Source of the DNA: Proteles cristata cristata
Taxonomy: Eukaryota > Chordata > Mammalia > Carnivora > Hyaenidae
Assembly: GCA_017311185.1 (NCBI GenBank)
Contig: JAESUZ010001073.1
Coordinates: forward strand, 248,001-312,000
Direction: 5' to 3'
DNA: 64,000 bases
Position 1 is the first letter of the stretch. Each line of letters begins with the position of its first letter. Below, piece after piece: positions 12,260-23,200 of the stretch. The notes under the pieces are model-generated. The model was not told where the DNA came from and did no database searches. It saw nothing but the letters and a program-made list of their open reading frames with translations. The translations under genes and the position numbers were made by a program.

Positions 12260-12597
12260 TGCTTCTTACACATAGGCAATGGGTTTTATCCAACAGTAAA
12301 AACCTATAAAATCTCCACAGATTATTAAGGGAGTCAGCAATGATGTCTAACAGTTTTAGAGAAGTTTTTGCATTTGTGTTGGGTCTACAAAGATGAGAAG
12401 TTGATCAGACCTCTAAAACTTGAAAGTCCATCTTAGGTAGAAAGACTAACATACAAAGGCATATAGGGTAGAAAAAGCTCTTCACATTTGAAAACTTCTG
12501 GTATGAATCTCAACGCTGTGGGAATTGAGGCTAGATAAAACAATAAATTGATAAATCAGATTCTGCTTGTTAACACTAAATAAACAGAGTATTAATT
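12260..12597. other. Intergenic stretch, nothing recognised
   Basis: AT-rich sequence with no repeat or coding signature. Confidence 0.45.
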
Positions 12598-12807
12598 ATT
12601 TTTAATGTTTATTTTATTTTTGAGAGAGAGACAGACAGAGCATGAGCAGGGGAGGAGGTAAGAGAGAGGGAGACACAGAATTCAACGCAGGCTCCAGGCT
12701 CTGAGCTGTCAGCACAGAGCCCAACACAGGGCTTGAACCCACCAACCGTGAGATCATGACCTGAGCTTAAGTTGGTTGCTTAACTGACTGAGCCACCCAA
12801 GCACCCC
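12598..12807 (-). mobile_element. CAN-SINE (antisense)
   Basis: Full reverse copy from oligo-T (TTTTTAATGTTTATTTTATT) to head (GAGCCACCCAAGCACCCC). The target-site duplication is not clear, which fits an older insertion. Confidence 0.94.
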
Positions 12808-13657
12808 TAAACAAAACACTAATTTTTAATTGGGTTACTTCCCTTTTATCTTTCATCTCTTAAACATACATAAGATGCCATTTCAAAGTCATATCAGAAA
12901 ATAGAATTTAAATTTACAGACTATAGAAGTTAGACTCTATAACTGCCCAGAATTTTTGTTTAAGGTTTTAGACTCAGACTATAATGGAGACAGTTCCAAG
13001 AAATATTTACCTTTTTTTTATAATGCTCTATGACAAGTAAATATACAATGAAGTTGAGCTAAGTGTCTGTTGACATGAATAATTCTGTAAATATTATCTC
13101 AGCCTTTATGATTTCATTGATCTCGTACTGAGTCCAATTTCATCTTAAAAACCTATCTCATCAAGCTGCAGGTCTTTGGTAGCCTACTTGGGGAATCTGT
13201 GATTTTAGGTACTGAAAAGAAAACACTAGCAATGTTGAACTCTTATGTTCTGAGACAGTAGTTTTGACTGTAGAAAAAATGTGTATAAAAGTCTCACTTA
13301 TATTTGCTATGTTGAACATGACATTTCTATATGCTCAGATAGATCCCAGGTGGTTTAAAGAATTGCATATGTCCTTACAATAGAAAAACTATCAGAAACT
13401 CTAATACCTAAGAATAAAGTTCTCAGCTTTAAAACATAGAGGAAATGAAAGCAAAAATACAGAGCTTTTAAAATATAAAACTTTTATACTTTAAATTGAA
13501 AATAGAAGAACAATATGTTGGGGGAATTATTACCATCAAATAGAACATAGGGTTAATATAAAGAATTCCTGAACTCTACAAGGAAAACATAAATATTCCA
13601 ACACATGATCATAGTTACTCCTAAAATCCCTATTATATTTCAGATGTATTCATTCTC
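12808..13657. other. Intergenic stretch, nothing recognised
   Basis: AT-rich unique sequence with no open frame above 60 codons. Confidence 0.45.
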
Positions 13658-13671
13658 TCATTTAACCTTTT

Positions 13672-13868
13672 GTTTTTTTAAAAAAAATGTTTGTTTATTT
13701 TTGAGACAGAGCATGGGTAGGGGAGGGGCAGAGACAGGTAGACACAGAATCTGAAACAGGCTCTGGGCTGTCAGCATAGAGCCTGATGCGGACTCGAACC
13801 CGTGAATCGTGAGATCATGACCTGAGCCAAAGCAGGATGCTTAATGGACTGAACCATGCAGGAGCCAG
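13672..13868 (-). mobile_element. CAN-SINE with 14-bp TSD
   Basis: Reverse copy, shortened in the CT-rich part. Flanks TCATTTAACCTTTT (13658-13671) and TCATTTAATCTTTT (13869-13882) differ by one base. It inserted at the edge of an older MIR-like relic. Confidence 0.92.
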
Positions 13869-14010
13869 TCATTTAATCTTTTCAATAATCACTCAAGGTT
13901 AAGTATTGTTCTCCTAATTTTGCTGTTGGAAAACTGTAGCTTAGCAAGATTAAACAATTTACCCAAATTACATCATCAACAAAGGGCAAGGTTGTCTTAT
14001 AAATAGGATT
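13869..14010 (-). repeat. MIR-like relic (antisense)
   Basis: 'CATTTAATCTTTTCAATAATC' and 'GTAGCTTAGCAAGATTAAACA' resemble the antisense MIR 3' half. It is strongly diverged. Confidence 0.6.
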
Positions 14011-14263
14011 GTCAAGTTTTACTTCTTTCAGCCTTGACTTGCGTGTAGGTGAAAGAGTGAAGACCATGAACAGAATCTACACAGATACTATATTATCCTC
14101 AAATATAATCTAAGTAAACTAAGGAAAATTTTGGTAAATTTTAAGCATTCTAAATGTTTTTAAATTTAATGATAACACATACACGAGTCTAGTTTTGAAA
14201 CTGTAAGAAAGAAGGAAATCTTCTACAATCTGATAAGACCTATCAGGAAAGAAACTTGGCAAC

Positions 14264-14297
14264 ACTTATTATTATTATTATTATTATCAGTATTATT
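14264..14297 (+). repeat. (TTA)n microsatellite
   Basis: About ten TTA units with one interruption (ATCAGT). Confidence 0.9.
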
Positions 14298-14299
14298 AG

Positions 14300-14475
14300 G
14301 GGCAATTTGAATATCACCTTCTCTGTGTAGCCTTTTGTGGTGTCTTCTGGTCCAAAAAAGTTATGTACTTCTCCTCTGGGCTTTGAAAATATTAACTTCT
14401 GTGTTTCAATGCATAGCCAGTGACTGGCATATACAAGAAATATCAATAAGTATTTATTGACTGAATGAAGAAATA
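14300..14475 (+). repeat. L2 LINE 3'-end relic (sense)
   Basis: Ends with the L2 3' signature: 'CCAGTGACTGGCATATACAAG' followed by 'CAATAAGTATTTATTGACTGAATGAA'-like sequence. Confidence 0.65.
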
Positions 14476-14660
14476 ATTTTTCAGAAGAGTAAAAAGTTAC
14501 ATGCATGAAAGCATTCTTTACAAAATATTAGAAACAGGGTCAACAAAACTGAAATGGTTAAGTAGAGGACATTAGAACAACATGACTATTTCCCAGGCTA
14601 GAAACAATAATATTCAGTCATTGGTATAGCCTACGAATATTTAGCCAATGAAATATGGCT

Positions 14661-14815
14661 AAAACTGAAATACAAAATACAGTGTGATGACCCTAATATT
14701 ACAATATGTTTGCATAAGGACAAAAGCTAGAAGTTTGCAAAGAAAACTGAATACAAAATACAGTGTGATGACCCTAATATTACAGTATGTTTGCATAAGG
14801 ACAAAAGCTAGAAGT
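14661..14815 (+). repeat. 82-bp tandem duplication, two copies
   Basis: The segment AAAACTGAAATACAAAATAC...GCTAGAAGTT (14661-14734) recurs at 14743-14815 with one 1-bp deletion and one substitution (CAATATG vs CAGTATG). Copies are separated by 8 bp (TGCAAAGA). Near-identity implies a recent slippage or unequal-exchange event in otherwise unique AT-rich DNA. Confidence 0.96.
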
Positions 14816-16730
14816 TAATGTGTTTAAAAAGTAAAAATTAGTAGTTCTATGAGACAGGTGAGAATGACATTGTCTTTCATCATTTCTTACAATTTTCTTT
14901 AATGTGGTTATTAAATTGCTCATACTCTTCTCAAAAAATGATCTGAATTGCTCAGATTATTTGGAGGACAAGAAATTTCTTTTTGAGTTACCAAAACTAC
15001 CTGTCTTGACCATTAAGAAGTTCAGAGTTGTATTAACATCCTTAGCCATTTGTTTCTAGCAAAATTTATTCTCCCACCTGTATGACTATTAATACTTAGT
15101 TCTTACCTTTTATTCTTCTGTTAATGGTTTGAGGGGTTTATTATATCTGTGCCTTTTACTATAAACTGCTTCAAATCCTTTTTGGAAGTAGAAGGATTAT
15201 AAATAAATAACAATAAAGATTACCGTGTGATAAGTAAGTCATACATAATACTAAGACATTATTCAAGGAAATAGGCAGATCCCATTAGCTGTCTAGAGAG
15301 ACCATCTGAATGTTAATTAAACTCCTTTACTCTTTCAACCTTCACCTCCCCTCCCTCTCTGCAAAAGAACTAACACCCTTAAGATAAACTCTACTTCATT
15401 ACTTACTCATGATGTCTTTTTATTTTAAACTTGTAACAGTAATAACTACCTCAGCACAGGATGTACTGTAAGTATTAATGGGCCACTGAGCTACATGGCT
15501 TCTTTTGCTTCCAGCTGGACACCACCCCCCATTGCCTTCCACGCAGCCACCCCCTTCCTCCCCCACAACCCTTTTTTTCTCAGGATGTGACCTGTACTTT
15601 AATCCTTCTTGCTCCATTTTAATGCTTTGTATTTTTAGCTGTTTTGTCATTCACTAAAAGCAAGACTCACAAAACTCTGTCATTCATTTTATAAAGTATT
15701 CCACTCACAGAACCACGTTGCTCGTTTTAATACAGCTCTGAGATGTAGCTAATATAAGAGGAGTACATGTGAATTCATTCCATCTGATTCTCTTTCGAGG
15801 TTTATTAACATACCTTTCCATTTAAGTCCCTTTAAAAGAAATGTCATCTAAATAAAATCAGCCTGAAAAATGTATAGGGGGAGACTAGTTTGAGTAAGAT
15901 ATCAAAGGGCTAATTATCTAAATAGATGAAGGCAGATACAGTGACTTGAACCTCTGTAACAATCACCAATCCTATCTTCCACCTTCCCCATTCATCTTAC
16001 CACTATTGGTATAAATGGTTATTGAACAGAAAATTGAAAACAAAATCAGTAGTATGTTATGCTGTTTCATATCAAAGAAGGAATTGGAAAAGAAAAACCC
16101 AAACAATATCTATATAATTCAATTTTGTCATACTATGTAATTTGAAGATCATTCAGGGGTTTGAAAGATTAAATATTATTTTCAGTGTGCAGAGGAAATA
16201 ACTTACTTGATACCTGGCAATTAAGCCTCTGCAAACTCACAGGTTGACATGTTTTATTTGATTTATACCAAACAGAGTAAAAGCTGAACAGAGTTGAAAG
16301 AAAATATTTTGCAACGTAAGTACAATTCTAAGCAAATCTAATCTCCTTCCTAAGTATCCGACAATATTTTTCCAACAGTCTCCATTAAGGGGGATGAATG
16401 AAGAGGAAGCCCATATACTCTATTGTATTTTAGGACAAGGATTACATTTTTAATAGTGTTAGAAAGGAGTCTTAATAGCCATTTCAAAGGAACCACTAAT
16501 ACAAAAAAAAAAAAGAGGGGTGCTGAAAGAATATCTCTTATGAGCATGTTCTTGCTTCTAGCTGGCTGACTAACAATAGAAACACCATTTGGGATGTTCC
16601 CATGAAATGAGTACCAACATGATTTTTCCTTAGCAATGTGTATCCATGGATGAATCGAGTCATTTCAAGAAGGCAAGCAATTATTGCTACCTGTGGTATA
16701 ATAAGATGATGAATAGCTATAGGACCATAA
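14816..16730. other. Intergenic stretch, no gene recognised
   Basis: AT-rich unique sequence. A C-rich patch (about 15525-15565) produces a short antisense frame with no family signature. No clear repeats. Confidence 0.45.
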
Positions 16731-16734
16731 GTGT

Positions 16735-16850
16735 TAGCTCATCAAAGACTTTAGATTATCTTGAGTCCCCTACCTATTTTTTTATAGACGAAGAAGCATG
16801 GGTAAGAGAGGCAAAGTGGCTTGTCCAAGGTCAAAATAATTAGTGATAAA
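16735..16850 (-). repeat. Possible MIR relic (antisense)
   Basis: 'AGACGAAGAAGCATGGGTAAGAGAGGCAAAGTGGCTTGTCCAAGGTC' has the order of the antisense MIR core (gag-aaact ... cttgcccaaggtca). It is weak and short. Confidence 0.5.
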
Positions 16851-18027
16851 CAACATAAGGACTAGAATTCCTCAACCCCAAAACCTAAAAATTAAAGAGC
16901 TCCTTCATTTTTAAATTGACATTGCATACATACAAGGAAACCGTATAGTCAACCGTTCTAACTTCTTAATTAGTATTTCCTCTTAGAGTAACAAATAAGA
17001 CTACACAAGTTGTTGAGAAAATAATTATCACTACTTTCTTTAGCTACTATACCAAAGTGGAACTTCCAAAGATCTATGGCTCTATTTCCTATGCACTTTG
17101 TAAGACATACATAACACTGGAATGAACTCTGAACTAGAAACTGTCCCTTATAGAATGAGAAAAATAGTTTCTGTTATAGTAATTAATTCCAGTCCAAAAT
17201 AAAAAATCTGCAGAGGTAAGGATTAACAGAACAGCCAGATTCTCTGTCTTTTACCCGGAGGAATAAATACTATTCCAATATGTATCCAGGTCATCTCAAG
17301 GGAAGTTTTGTGATGTTTTCATATTTTTCCAAACCACTTTGAGTTTTGTGACTCAACAAACAAAAAACAAAAAAACTGTAATTTTAGCTGTCAATAAAAA
17401 TAATACTTCAACAATGGGAGAGCTAGCTAAAATAATTAATGACACTAATTAGGATTAAGAAACTATGACACTTCAACAAACATTTTAGAGTATGAGATAA
17501 AAAATAATTATAAAAGGTCATATTTTTTTCTAAGAAGTATCAATATGAGGAATTAAACAAGGAGACGTGCACTGTTCTTAAGTAGTGTTCAAGTAGCTGC
17601 TCCTCTTCAGAGATCCAGACGAAAAGAGACACAAATATTCATAAAATTTCAGATCTCAAGCAAGCTGTTTAGTTTTGGACGGTGGGAAGAGTATTTTTTA
17701 AAGACTTAAGAAGAAATTCAAATATTTTCAGAAGAACCTCAAGCCCTTTCCACCTCCCAATATTTTCCATTCAAACTTCAGACCTCAGATTTGCTACCAT
17801 AAGAAGGTCTAGGCCATCATATCCTCAGCAGACATCCTTAGAGTTCTGAGAAGGTTCTAGTTCTCCAGACCCTATCAGAACACCACATATGTGACTGGAA
17901 CTGTAAAGAAGGCTCTCTTCCCCCCCGCCCCCCAAATACTTTGCATCTTCATGTCATAGTAACAGAAATTTCATCACGAAGAGATTTTATTCTTTGGTTT
18001 AAAAAAAACCAAACTTTGTTCTCAACG
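16851..18027. other. Intergenic stretch, nothing recognised
   Basis: AT-rich sequence, with a C-run (CCCCCCGCCCCCC) near 17921-17934. Confidence 0.45.
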
Positions 18028-18200
18028 AACAAGTATTTACTGAGTGCTTACTAAGTTACATGCTTAGGTCTGGGGTACATGCCATGCAAGTTATAGGAAA
18101 ATATAAGAGAGGCTTGCTGTCCTCAAGGAGAAACATCCAAGCTGGGAAACCATGAAGACCACAGAGTCCATGACAAATGTCATTGTGTTGATCTGTATGA
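18028..18200 (-). repeat. L2 LINE 3'-end relic (antisense)
   Basis: 'AAGTATTTACTGAGTGCTTACTAAG' plus 'GGTCTGGGGTACATGCCATGCAAG' is the antisense L2 3' end. Confidence 0.7.
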
Positions 18201-19816
18201 TCTCATGGTAAGTCTGTCAGAAGAGAGAAGACACCATGGAATACAGAGAATTCTGGAGAGGCAGGGGTGTATAAAGCAGTGTAGGGGATGCTCAAACATG
18301 TGTCTCTTGTGCTACAATTCTGCCTAAGGCCAGAACTGCCACTGACCACAACAGCCCCATAGTCAGAATGATTCACCTGAGAGGGTTGACTTTTCTTTTT
18401 ATTGAAAGACGTGGTGCCCATGTCTCGCTGACCTCTGAGATTTTTCCTGTCTTCCACTACTCTCCGCCTCCACCCCCAAGTATACCACTTCTGGAAGTGG
18501 AGAAGGCAACAGAATTCAGGGATGGCAGCCTTGGGAGAAAAAACTGAATGTGTAGGTGGTCTCAAAGGAACCTGGGACAGAGCCAGTTGGTGAGAAAAGT
18601 CCTGAATGGATCCAAGCAATAGATTTATTTTAGGGTTTCCTGAGTCACCCCAGGATCAAAGGAGATACCCTCCACCTACTTTCTTCTTCTATCCCTGGGT
18701 ATACAGAGAACGTGAACTTCACTGCCAAAAAAAATTGAGGGGTTAAGGGAAGAAAGGGAATGGCTTGGGACAGGTGGGGATATGGAGTAAAGGAGGTGAT
18801 CCAGGCAGTCTCGTAGGTGCTCTCTACCCCAACTCGAATATCTGTGGCCACCTCCATGCCTGGGCCGGGACAGGCAGCTCTCTAAGAGTTCATAAGTCTT
18901 TGTGGCTACAGCTCAGTCCTGGGCTCATAATGTAGTGTGAAAATAAATAAAACAACAGCTCAGTCTGTGGAAATTTAATAATGAGTTATATTTAAAGATA
19001 ATATTAAAATAAAAACACAGTCCTCATTGTGGGTTCACCCTTCTCTTTTTAATGATACTATAAACTTAAATAGAAAAAGTGCTCTATCCTAGCTGCAAAC
19101 TATGAAATGGGTGGAATCAGAGAATCCTGTAAATACATTTTAAAATGTGTTTGTAAAACAGGTTCCCAGTTTATGGGTTTATTTTACCAACCTTCAGCTA
19201 GCTGATTTACAGATCACCTCTGAGCAAACCCAAGAAGGCCTCAAACTTGGCTTTGCTTTCCTAGGGGACCGGCTCCAACTACAGGTGCTCACAGGTTGGG
19301 GTCAAAGGTGATGGGAGTTAAGGTTCATTAAGGGGAGTCGACCTGGGGTGCAGATTGATAGCAAAAGTAGATCCCCAAATTAGAAGCTATTGAAAGCCCC
19401 AAATTATAGCTTCAAAGAAGCCTGATAAATGTATTCATTCATTTCATTTGGTCTTGCAAACATAGGGGACGTTCTGGGCAGGATGTCATGGGTATTATGA
19501 AGCATGGCCCCCCTCTCTCCAACAGAATCCATCAACATCTTCACTGAAATTCTATCTTTCCCAGATAGCATCTGCATGCACCATTTCTTTCTCAATATGC
19601 CATTTACATAAGACCAGGAGGATGACAATTATGTAGGCCCAGGAGACAGTGACTGCTTTCTACTCTGGGTTAGGAAGGAGAAAATTACAGAAAACATCAG
19701 GGATTCACATGCTCTTATCTTCTCCTCCCGCCCCAACCACAAATGAAATACAGATCTCCTGCCTCCTGAAGACAACTCACAGTACTTCCCCCAGGTCCTT
19801 TGCTCTTTCCCCATTT
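18201..19816. other. Intergenic stretch, no gene recognised
   Basis: Contains the window's longest non-GC-rich antisense open frame (18203-18619, 138 codons). It has no recognisable domain, no splice context and no homology that I recognise. An L2-like fragment may lie near 19425-19470. Confidence 0.45.
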
Positions 19817-19830
19817 AAAATATCCTTCTT

Positions 19831-20034
19831 TCGGGGCGCCTGGGTGGCTTAGTCAGTTGAGCGCCCGACTTTCGCTTAGGTCGTGATCTCGCGGTTCGTG
19901 GGTTCGAGCCCCGCATCGGGCTCTGTGCTGACTGCCAGCTCAGAGCCTGGGGCCTGTTTCAGTCTGTGACTCCCTCTCTCTCTGACCCTCCCCTGCTCAC
20001 ACTGTCTCTCTCTCTCTCTCTAGAAATAAATAAA
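19831..20034 (+). mobile_element. Young CAN-SINE with 14-bp TSD
   Basis: Near-pristine copy: head GGGGCGCCTGGGTGGCTTAG, an intact B-box region (GGTTCGTGGGTTCGAGCCCC), 'CTGACTGCCAGCTCAGAGCC' and tail CTCTAGAAATAAATAAA. Perfect flanking repeat AAAATATCCTTCTT at 19817-19830 and 20035-20048. Confidence 0.97.
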
Positions 20035-20222
20035 AAAATATCCTTCTTCTCTCTGCTCATGTCTGTACTCCTCCTTGAACTCAAAGCCTCACCAACCACT
20101 GAGCCTAGGGCTTAATGCTTCTCCCCAAACCCTCACACCATGATTCCTGCTATGCCCATGTTACATCTACCACAAATTACTAACTGTTGTCAGAGATGGA
20201 TCGTGTTACATGGATTTCTGGG

Positions 20223-20431
20223 GCCAGCTGGGTGGCCTAGCTGTTAAGGTCTGACATTGGCTCAGGTCATTATCTCATGGTTTGTGGGTTTGAGCCCCAT
20301 ATCAGGCTTGTGCTGACAGCTCAGAGCCTGCAGGCTACTCGATTCTGTGTCTCCCTCTCTCTGCCCATCCCCAAATTGTGCTCTCTGTCTCTGTCTGTCT
20401 CTGTCTCTCTCTCAATAATAAATAAGCATTT
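20223..20431 (+). mobile_element. Older CAN-SINE, host of a nested SINE
   Basis: Diverged forward SINE (head GGCCAGCTGGGTGGCCTAGC, tail AATAATAAATAAGCATTTAA). Its left TSD ATGGATTTCTGGG is at 20210-20222. The matching right TSD is displaced to 20678-20690 because a second SINE inserted into the tail/TSD junction. Confidence 0.93.
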
Positions 20432-20447
20432 AAAAATACATAAATGG

Positions 20448-20665
20448 GGGCGCCTGGGTGGCTTAGCTCGGTTGAGCGTCCGACTTTCGCTTAGGTCATG
20501 ATCTCGCGGTTCGTGCGTTCGAGCCCCGCGTCGGGCTCTGTGCTGACTGCCAGCTCAGAGCCTGGAGCCTGTTTCAGTCTGTGACTCCCTCTCTCTCTGA
20601 CCCTCCCCTGCTCACGCTGTCTCTCTCTCTCTCTCTCTCCTAGAAATAAATAAAAAACATTAAAA
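20448..20665 (+). mobile_element. Young CAN-SINE nested in the older SINE's tail
   Basis: Nearly consensus copy with 'CTGACTGCCAGCTCAGAGCC' and a CCTAGAAATAAATAAA tail. Its own 16-bp TSD AAAAATACATAAATGG lies at 20432-20447 and 20666-20681. It used the A-rich tail of the preceding SINE as its target. Confidence 0.96.
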
Positions 20666-20764
20666 AAAAATACATAAATGGATTTCTGGGCCTCTGAAGC
20701 TTTAGTTTGCAAAAGATCTACCTAAGAAGCATAGTATACATGTAGATTTCTGTAGATTTTCTAT

Positions 20765-20862
20765 GGTGGAATCTAGGAATGCACATGTTTAATCAGTTTC
20801 CCTGGTGATTCTGGTGCAGTTAGTCCAAGAATCAAAGTACACTGTGAAAGACACTGTCCTAG
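20765..20862 (+). mobile_element. MER5-like hAT DNA-transposon fragment
   Basis: 'GTTTCCCTGGTGATTCTGGTGCAG' followed by 'AGTCCAAGAATC' and 'GTGAAAGACACTG' matches the 3' half of the nonautonomous MER5A family. Confidence 0.7.
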
Positions 20863-21712
20863 ACACACACACACCAGAGAAAACATCCTTGGAATTTTCT
20901 CACATCATTAGTAAACAAATAAATAAAAAATAAAACTTTCATAATATTCACTTAAAAAGAGGGGAGCAAAAGTCTACAATGGAGTCCAGTATTTTAAAGC
21001 ATTTCTCTGTTTACTAATTTTTGAATATTAGTAGTATAATAAACATGACTAACAAAAAGAGCTTTAGTATCTTCATCCACTTACACCACTCAATATCTGT
21101 TCGCTAAACCTTTTGTTCTATAATCAAACCCAGGATGTTAAAATGAAACCTTTTGCCTTTAGGACAACCAGAAGCCTCTCACTATCTAGAGACAAGATAG
21201 CCTTTCCTTACTCCCTGAGGACTGAAAAATTTGGGAGAAAGATATTCTGATTACAATCTCTCTTCCCTTTCCTCAAAAATCATTATAAAATTATAGTATC
21301 ATGGGAATTAGTAAAAGATGACTTCCATGTGAGAATATAATGGTTTGGTACTAAGACAAAAATGTGAGCCAAACCACCCTAAAACAAATACTATGAGACA
21401 TGATGGGAGGGATGCTCATTTTCCCCTCCTTGTGATTCCATATAGAAGGAGGGACCTTACTAGATGACAACACTGACAGCTCCCTGCTCACTCACACTTC
21501 TTTGGAGGAAACCCTGAGACATCTGTTGGGTCTGTTCTACCTTCCACATGCAATGGGCTGAGTGGGTCATGTCTCCCTATATGGGCAGCCCGCAGGGCTC
21601 CCTATAGTCCCACAGTGCTGGAACCTGTTAGCTGGACGCTTCAGTCAGGAGCGGTATGGAACAAGCCCATTTATCCATATATCTAAAGGTACTTGCCCAT
21701 TTAGCTTCTCAA
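20863..21712. other. Intergenic stretch, nothing recognised
   Basis: AT-rich sequence without a recognised repeat or gene. Confidence 0.45.
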
Positions 21713-21730
21713 TAGTAAGGGCCACATTTA

Positions 21731-21940
21731 AAAAAATTTTCTTTTCAATGTTTTATTTATTTCTGAGAGACAGCGTGAGTAGGGGAAGGTCAGAGAGAGA
21801 GGGAGATACAGAATCTGAAGCAGGCTCCAGGCTCTGAGCTGTCAGCCCAGAGCCTGACGTGGGGCTCGAACCCATGAACCGTGAGATCATGACCAGAACG
21901 GAAGTCGAATGCCCAACTGACTGAGTCACCCAGGTGCCCC
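21731..21940 (-). mobile_element. CAN-SINE with ~15-bp TSD
   Basis: Reverse copy. Flanks TAAGGGCCACATTTA (ending 21730) and TAAGGCCACATTTTA (from 21942) form a slightly diverged TSD. Confidence 0.94.
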
Positions 21941-22196
21941 ATAAGGCCACATTTTATCTCTCTCTCAGACTCCTGGGTTCTATTTCTCAATTAGGGAAGG
22001 AAGGAAAGGGCAATCAAGAAGGCCATTCCATTACTGTATTCACTACAAACAATAATTAATGTTTCTGGAAGCCCCAGGCTGGGTGGTGGTTGTTCTACAT
22101 CTGATTTCTGTGGCCTTATCTTACCTGATAATAGGAATGTCCCAGGTTTAAGTCTGTTTTGTTAACTAGACTCTAGCTCCTTAGGACATGAACCAG

Positions 22197-22395
22197 GGGC
22201 CCATGGGTGGCTCAGTCGGTTAAGTGTCTACTCTTGATTTCAGCTCAGGTTATGATCTCATGGTTTGCAGGATTGACCCCCACATTGGACTCTGTGCTGA
22301 CAGCATGGAACCTACTTAAGATTCTCTCCCTCTCTCTGTCCCTCCCCTGCTCATGTTCTCTCTCTCAAAATGAATATAGAAAACTTTAAAAAATT
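22197..22395 (+). mobile_element. CAN-SINE, older subtype
   Basis: Forward copy with 'GTCTACTCTTGATTTCAGCTC' and 'CCTACTTAAGATTCTCTCCC', features of an older carnivore-wide subfamily. No clear TSD. Confidence 0.9.
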
Positions 22396-22675
22396 ATTTC
22401 TAAAAAGGATCTGAACTGGATATTATTCATACTTGTACCCCTGGAAGTTAGCATATAGTCAAGACCAGCTTCACGACCTGTGATCTATGCTGTCACACAG
22501 GGCCCTGAGTTTGGTTCCATGCTCTCTGTTGCCATCCTGACCTTAATAACTTTTGAACCAGGACACTACATTTTAATTTTACAACAGAACCCCTAAATTA
22601 TCTGTCCAGTCCTGGTTATAGTAAACACCCAGCATTGCATATTAAGATAAAAGACAACACAGTTTCAGGGACTGA

Positions 22676-22875
22676 CTCCTGATTCTGCTACCTGTGACTT
22701 TGGCAAAGTTATTTAAGTACTATAATCCTCAGTCTCTTCATCTCTAAGATTGAAATGAGCATAGTAGTAGTAACAAGAAAAGTTATAATGGAAATTAAAA
22801 TTAGATGCTTCAGGTTGGGTGCCTGCTCTGGTGACTGACACTTAATAAAGTCTCAACAAATATTCAATACTCCAC
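22676..22875 (+). repeat. MIR relic (sense)
   Basis: 'TACCTGTGACTTTGGCAAAGT', 'CCTCAGTCTCTTCATCTCTAA' and a terminal 'CAACAAATATTC' follow the MIR core-to-tail order. Confidence 0.8.
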
Positions 22876-22905
22876 TTACTACTACTTCTGCCACAAGTAA
22901 TTCAC

Positions 22906-22923
22906 ATGCTGCTGCTGCTGCTA
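22906..22923 (+). repeat. Short (CTG)n run
   Basis: About five GCT/CTG units. A minor microsatellite. Confidence 0.85.
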
Positions 22924-23064
22924 ATATACAAATCACTTGGATTCCAAGGAAAAGATACTGACATGGGCACAGAATGAACGTCTTCAGGAATGTTCTGTGC
23001 TTGTGTGGGTTCTAGCTCCTCAACTTTTCTCTGCTAGCTGTTAATAAACCTCTGAGAGAACTGA

Positions 23065-23181
23065 GGGGTGCCTGTCGGGCTCAAATGGAAGAGCATGGGA
23101 CTCTTGATCTTGGGGTCAGAGTTCGAGCCCCACATGAGGCATAGAGATTACTAAATAAAAAACAAGTAAAAAGACTTTAAG
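23065..23181 (+). mobile_element. Short CAN-SINE lacking the CT-rich body
   Basis: Compact tRNA-derived SINE (head GGGGTGCCTGTCGGGCTC, 'GGACTCTTGATCTTGGGGTC', 'GTTCGAGCCCCACATGAGGC', then 'AGAGATTACTAAATAAAA'). The tRNA part runs straight into an A-rich tail. TSD AAACCTCTGAGAGAACTGA (23046-23064) and AAACCTCTGAGAAAACTGA (23182-23200). Confidence 0.93.
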
Positions 23182-23200
23182 AAACCTCTGAGAAAACTGA

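Noticed and set aside
18203..18619. 138-codon antisense frame in non-GC-rich DNA
   Set aside because: No recognised domain, no promoter or splice context. A frame of this length can arise by chance in 64 kb.
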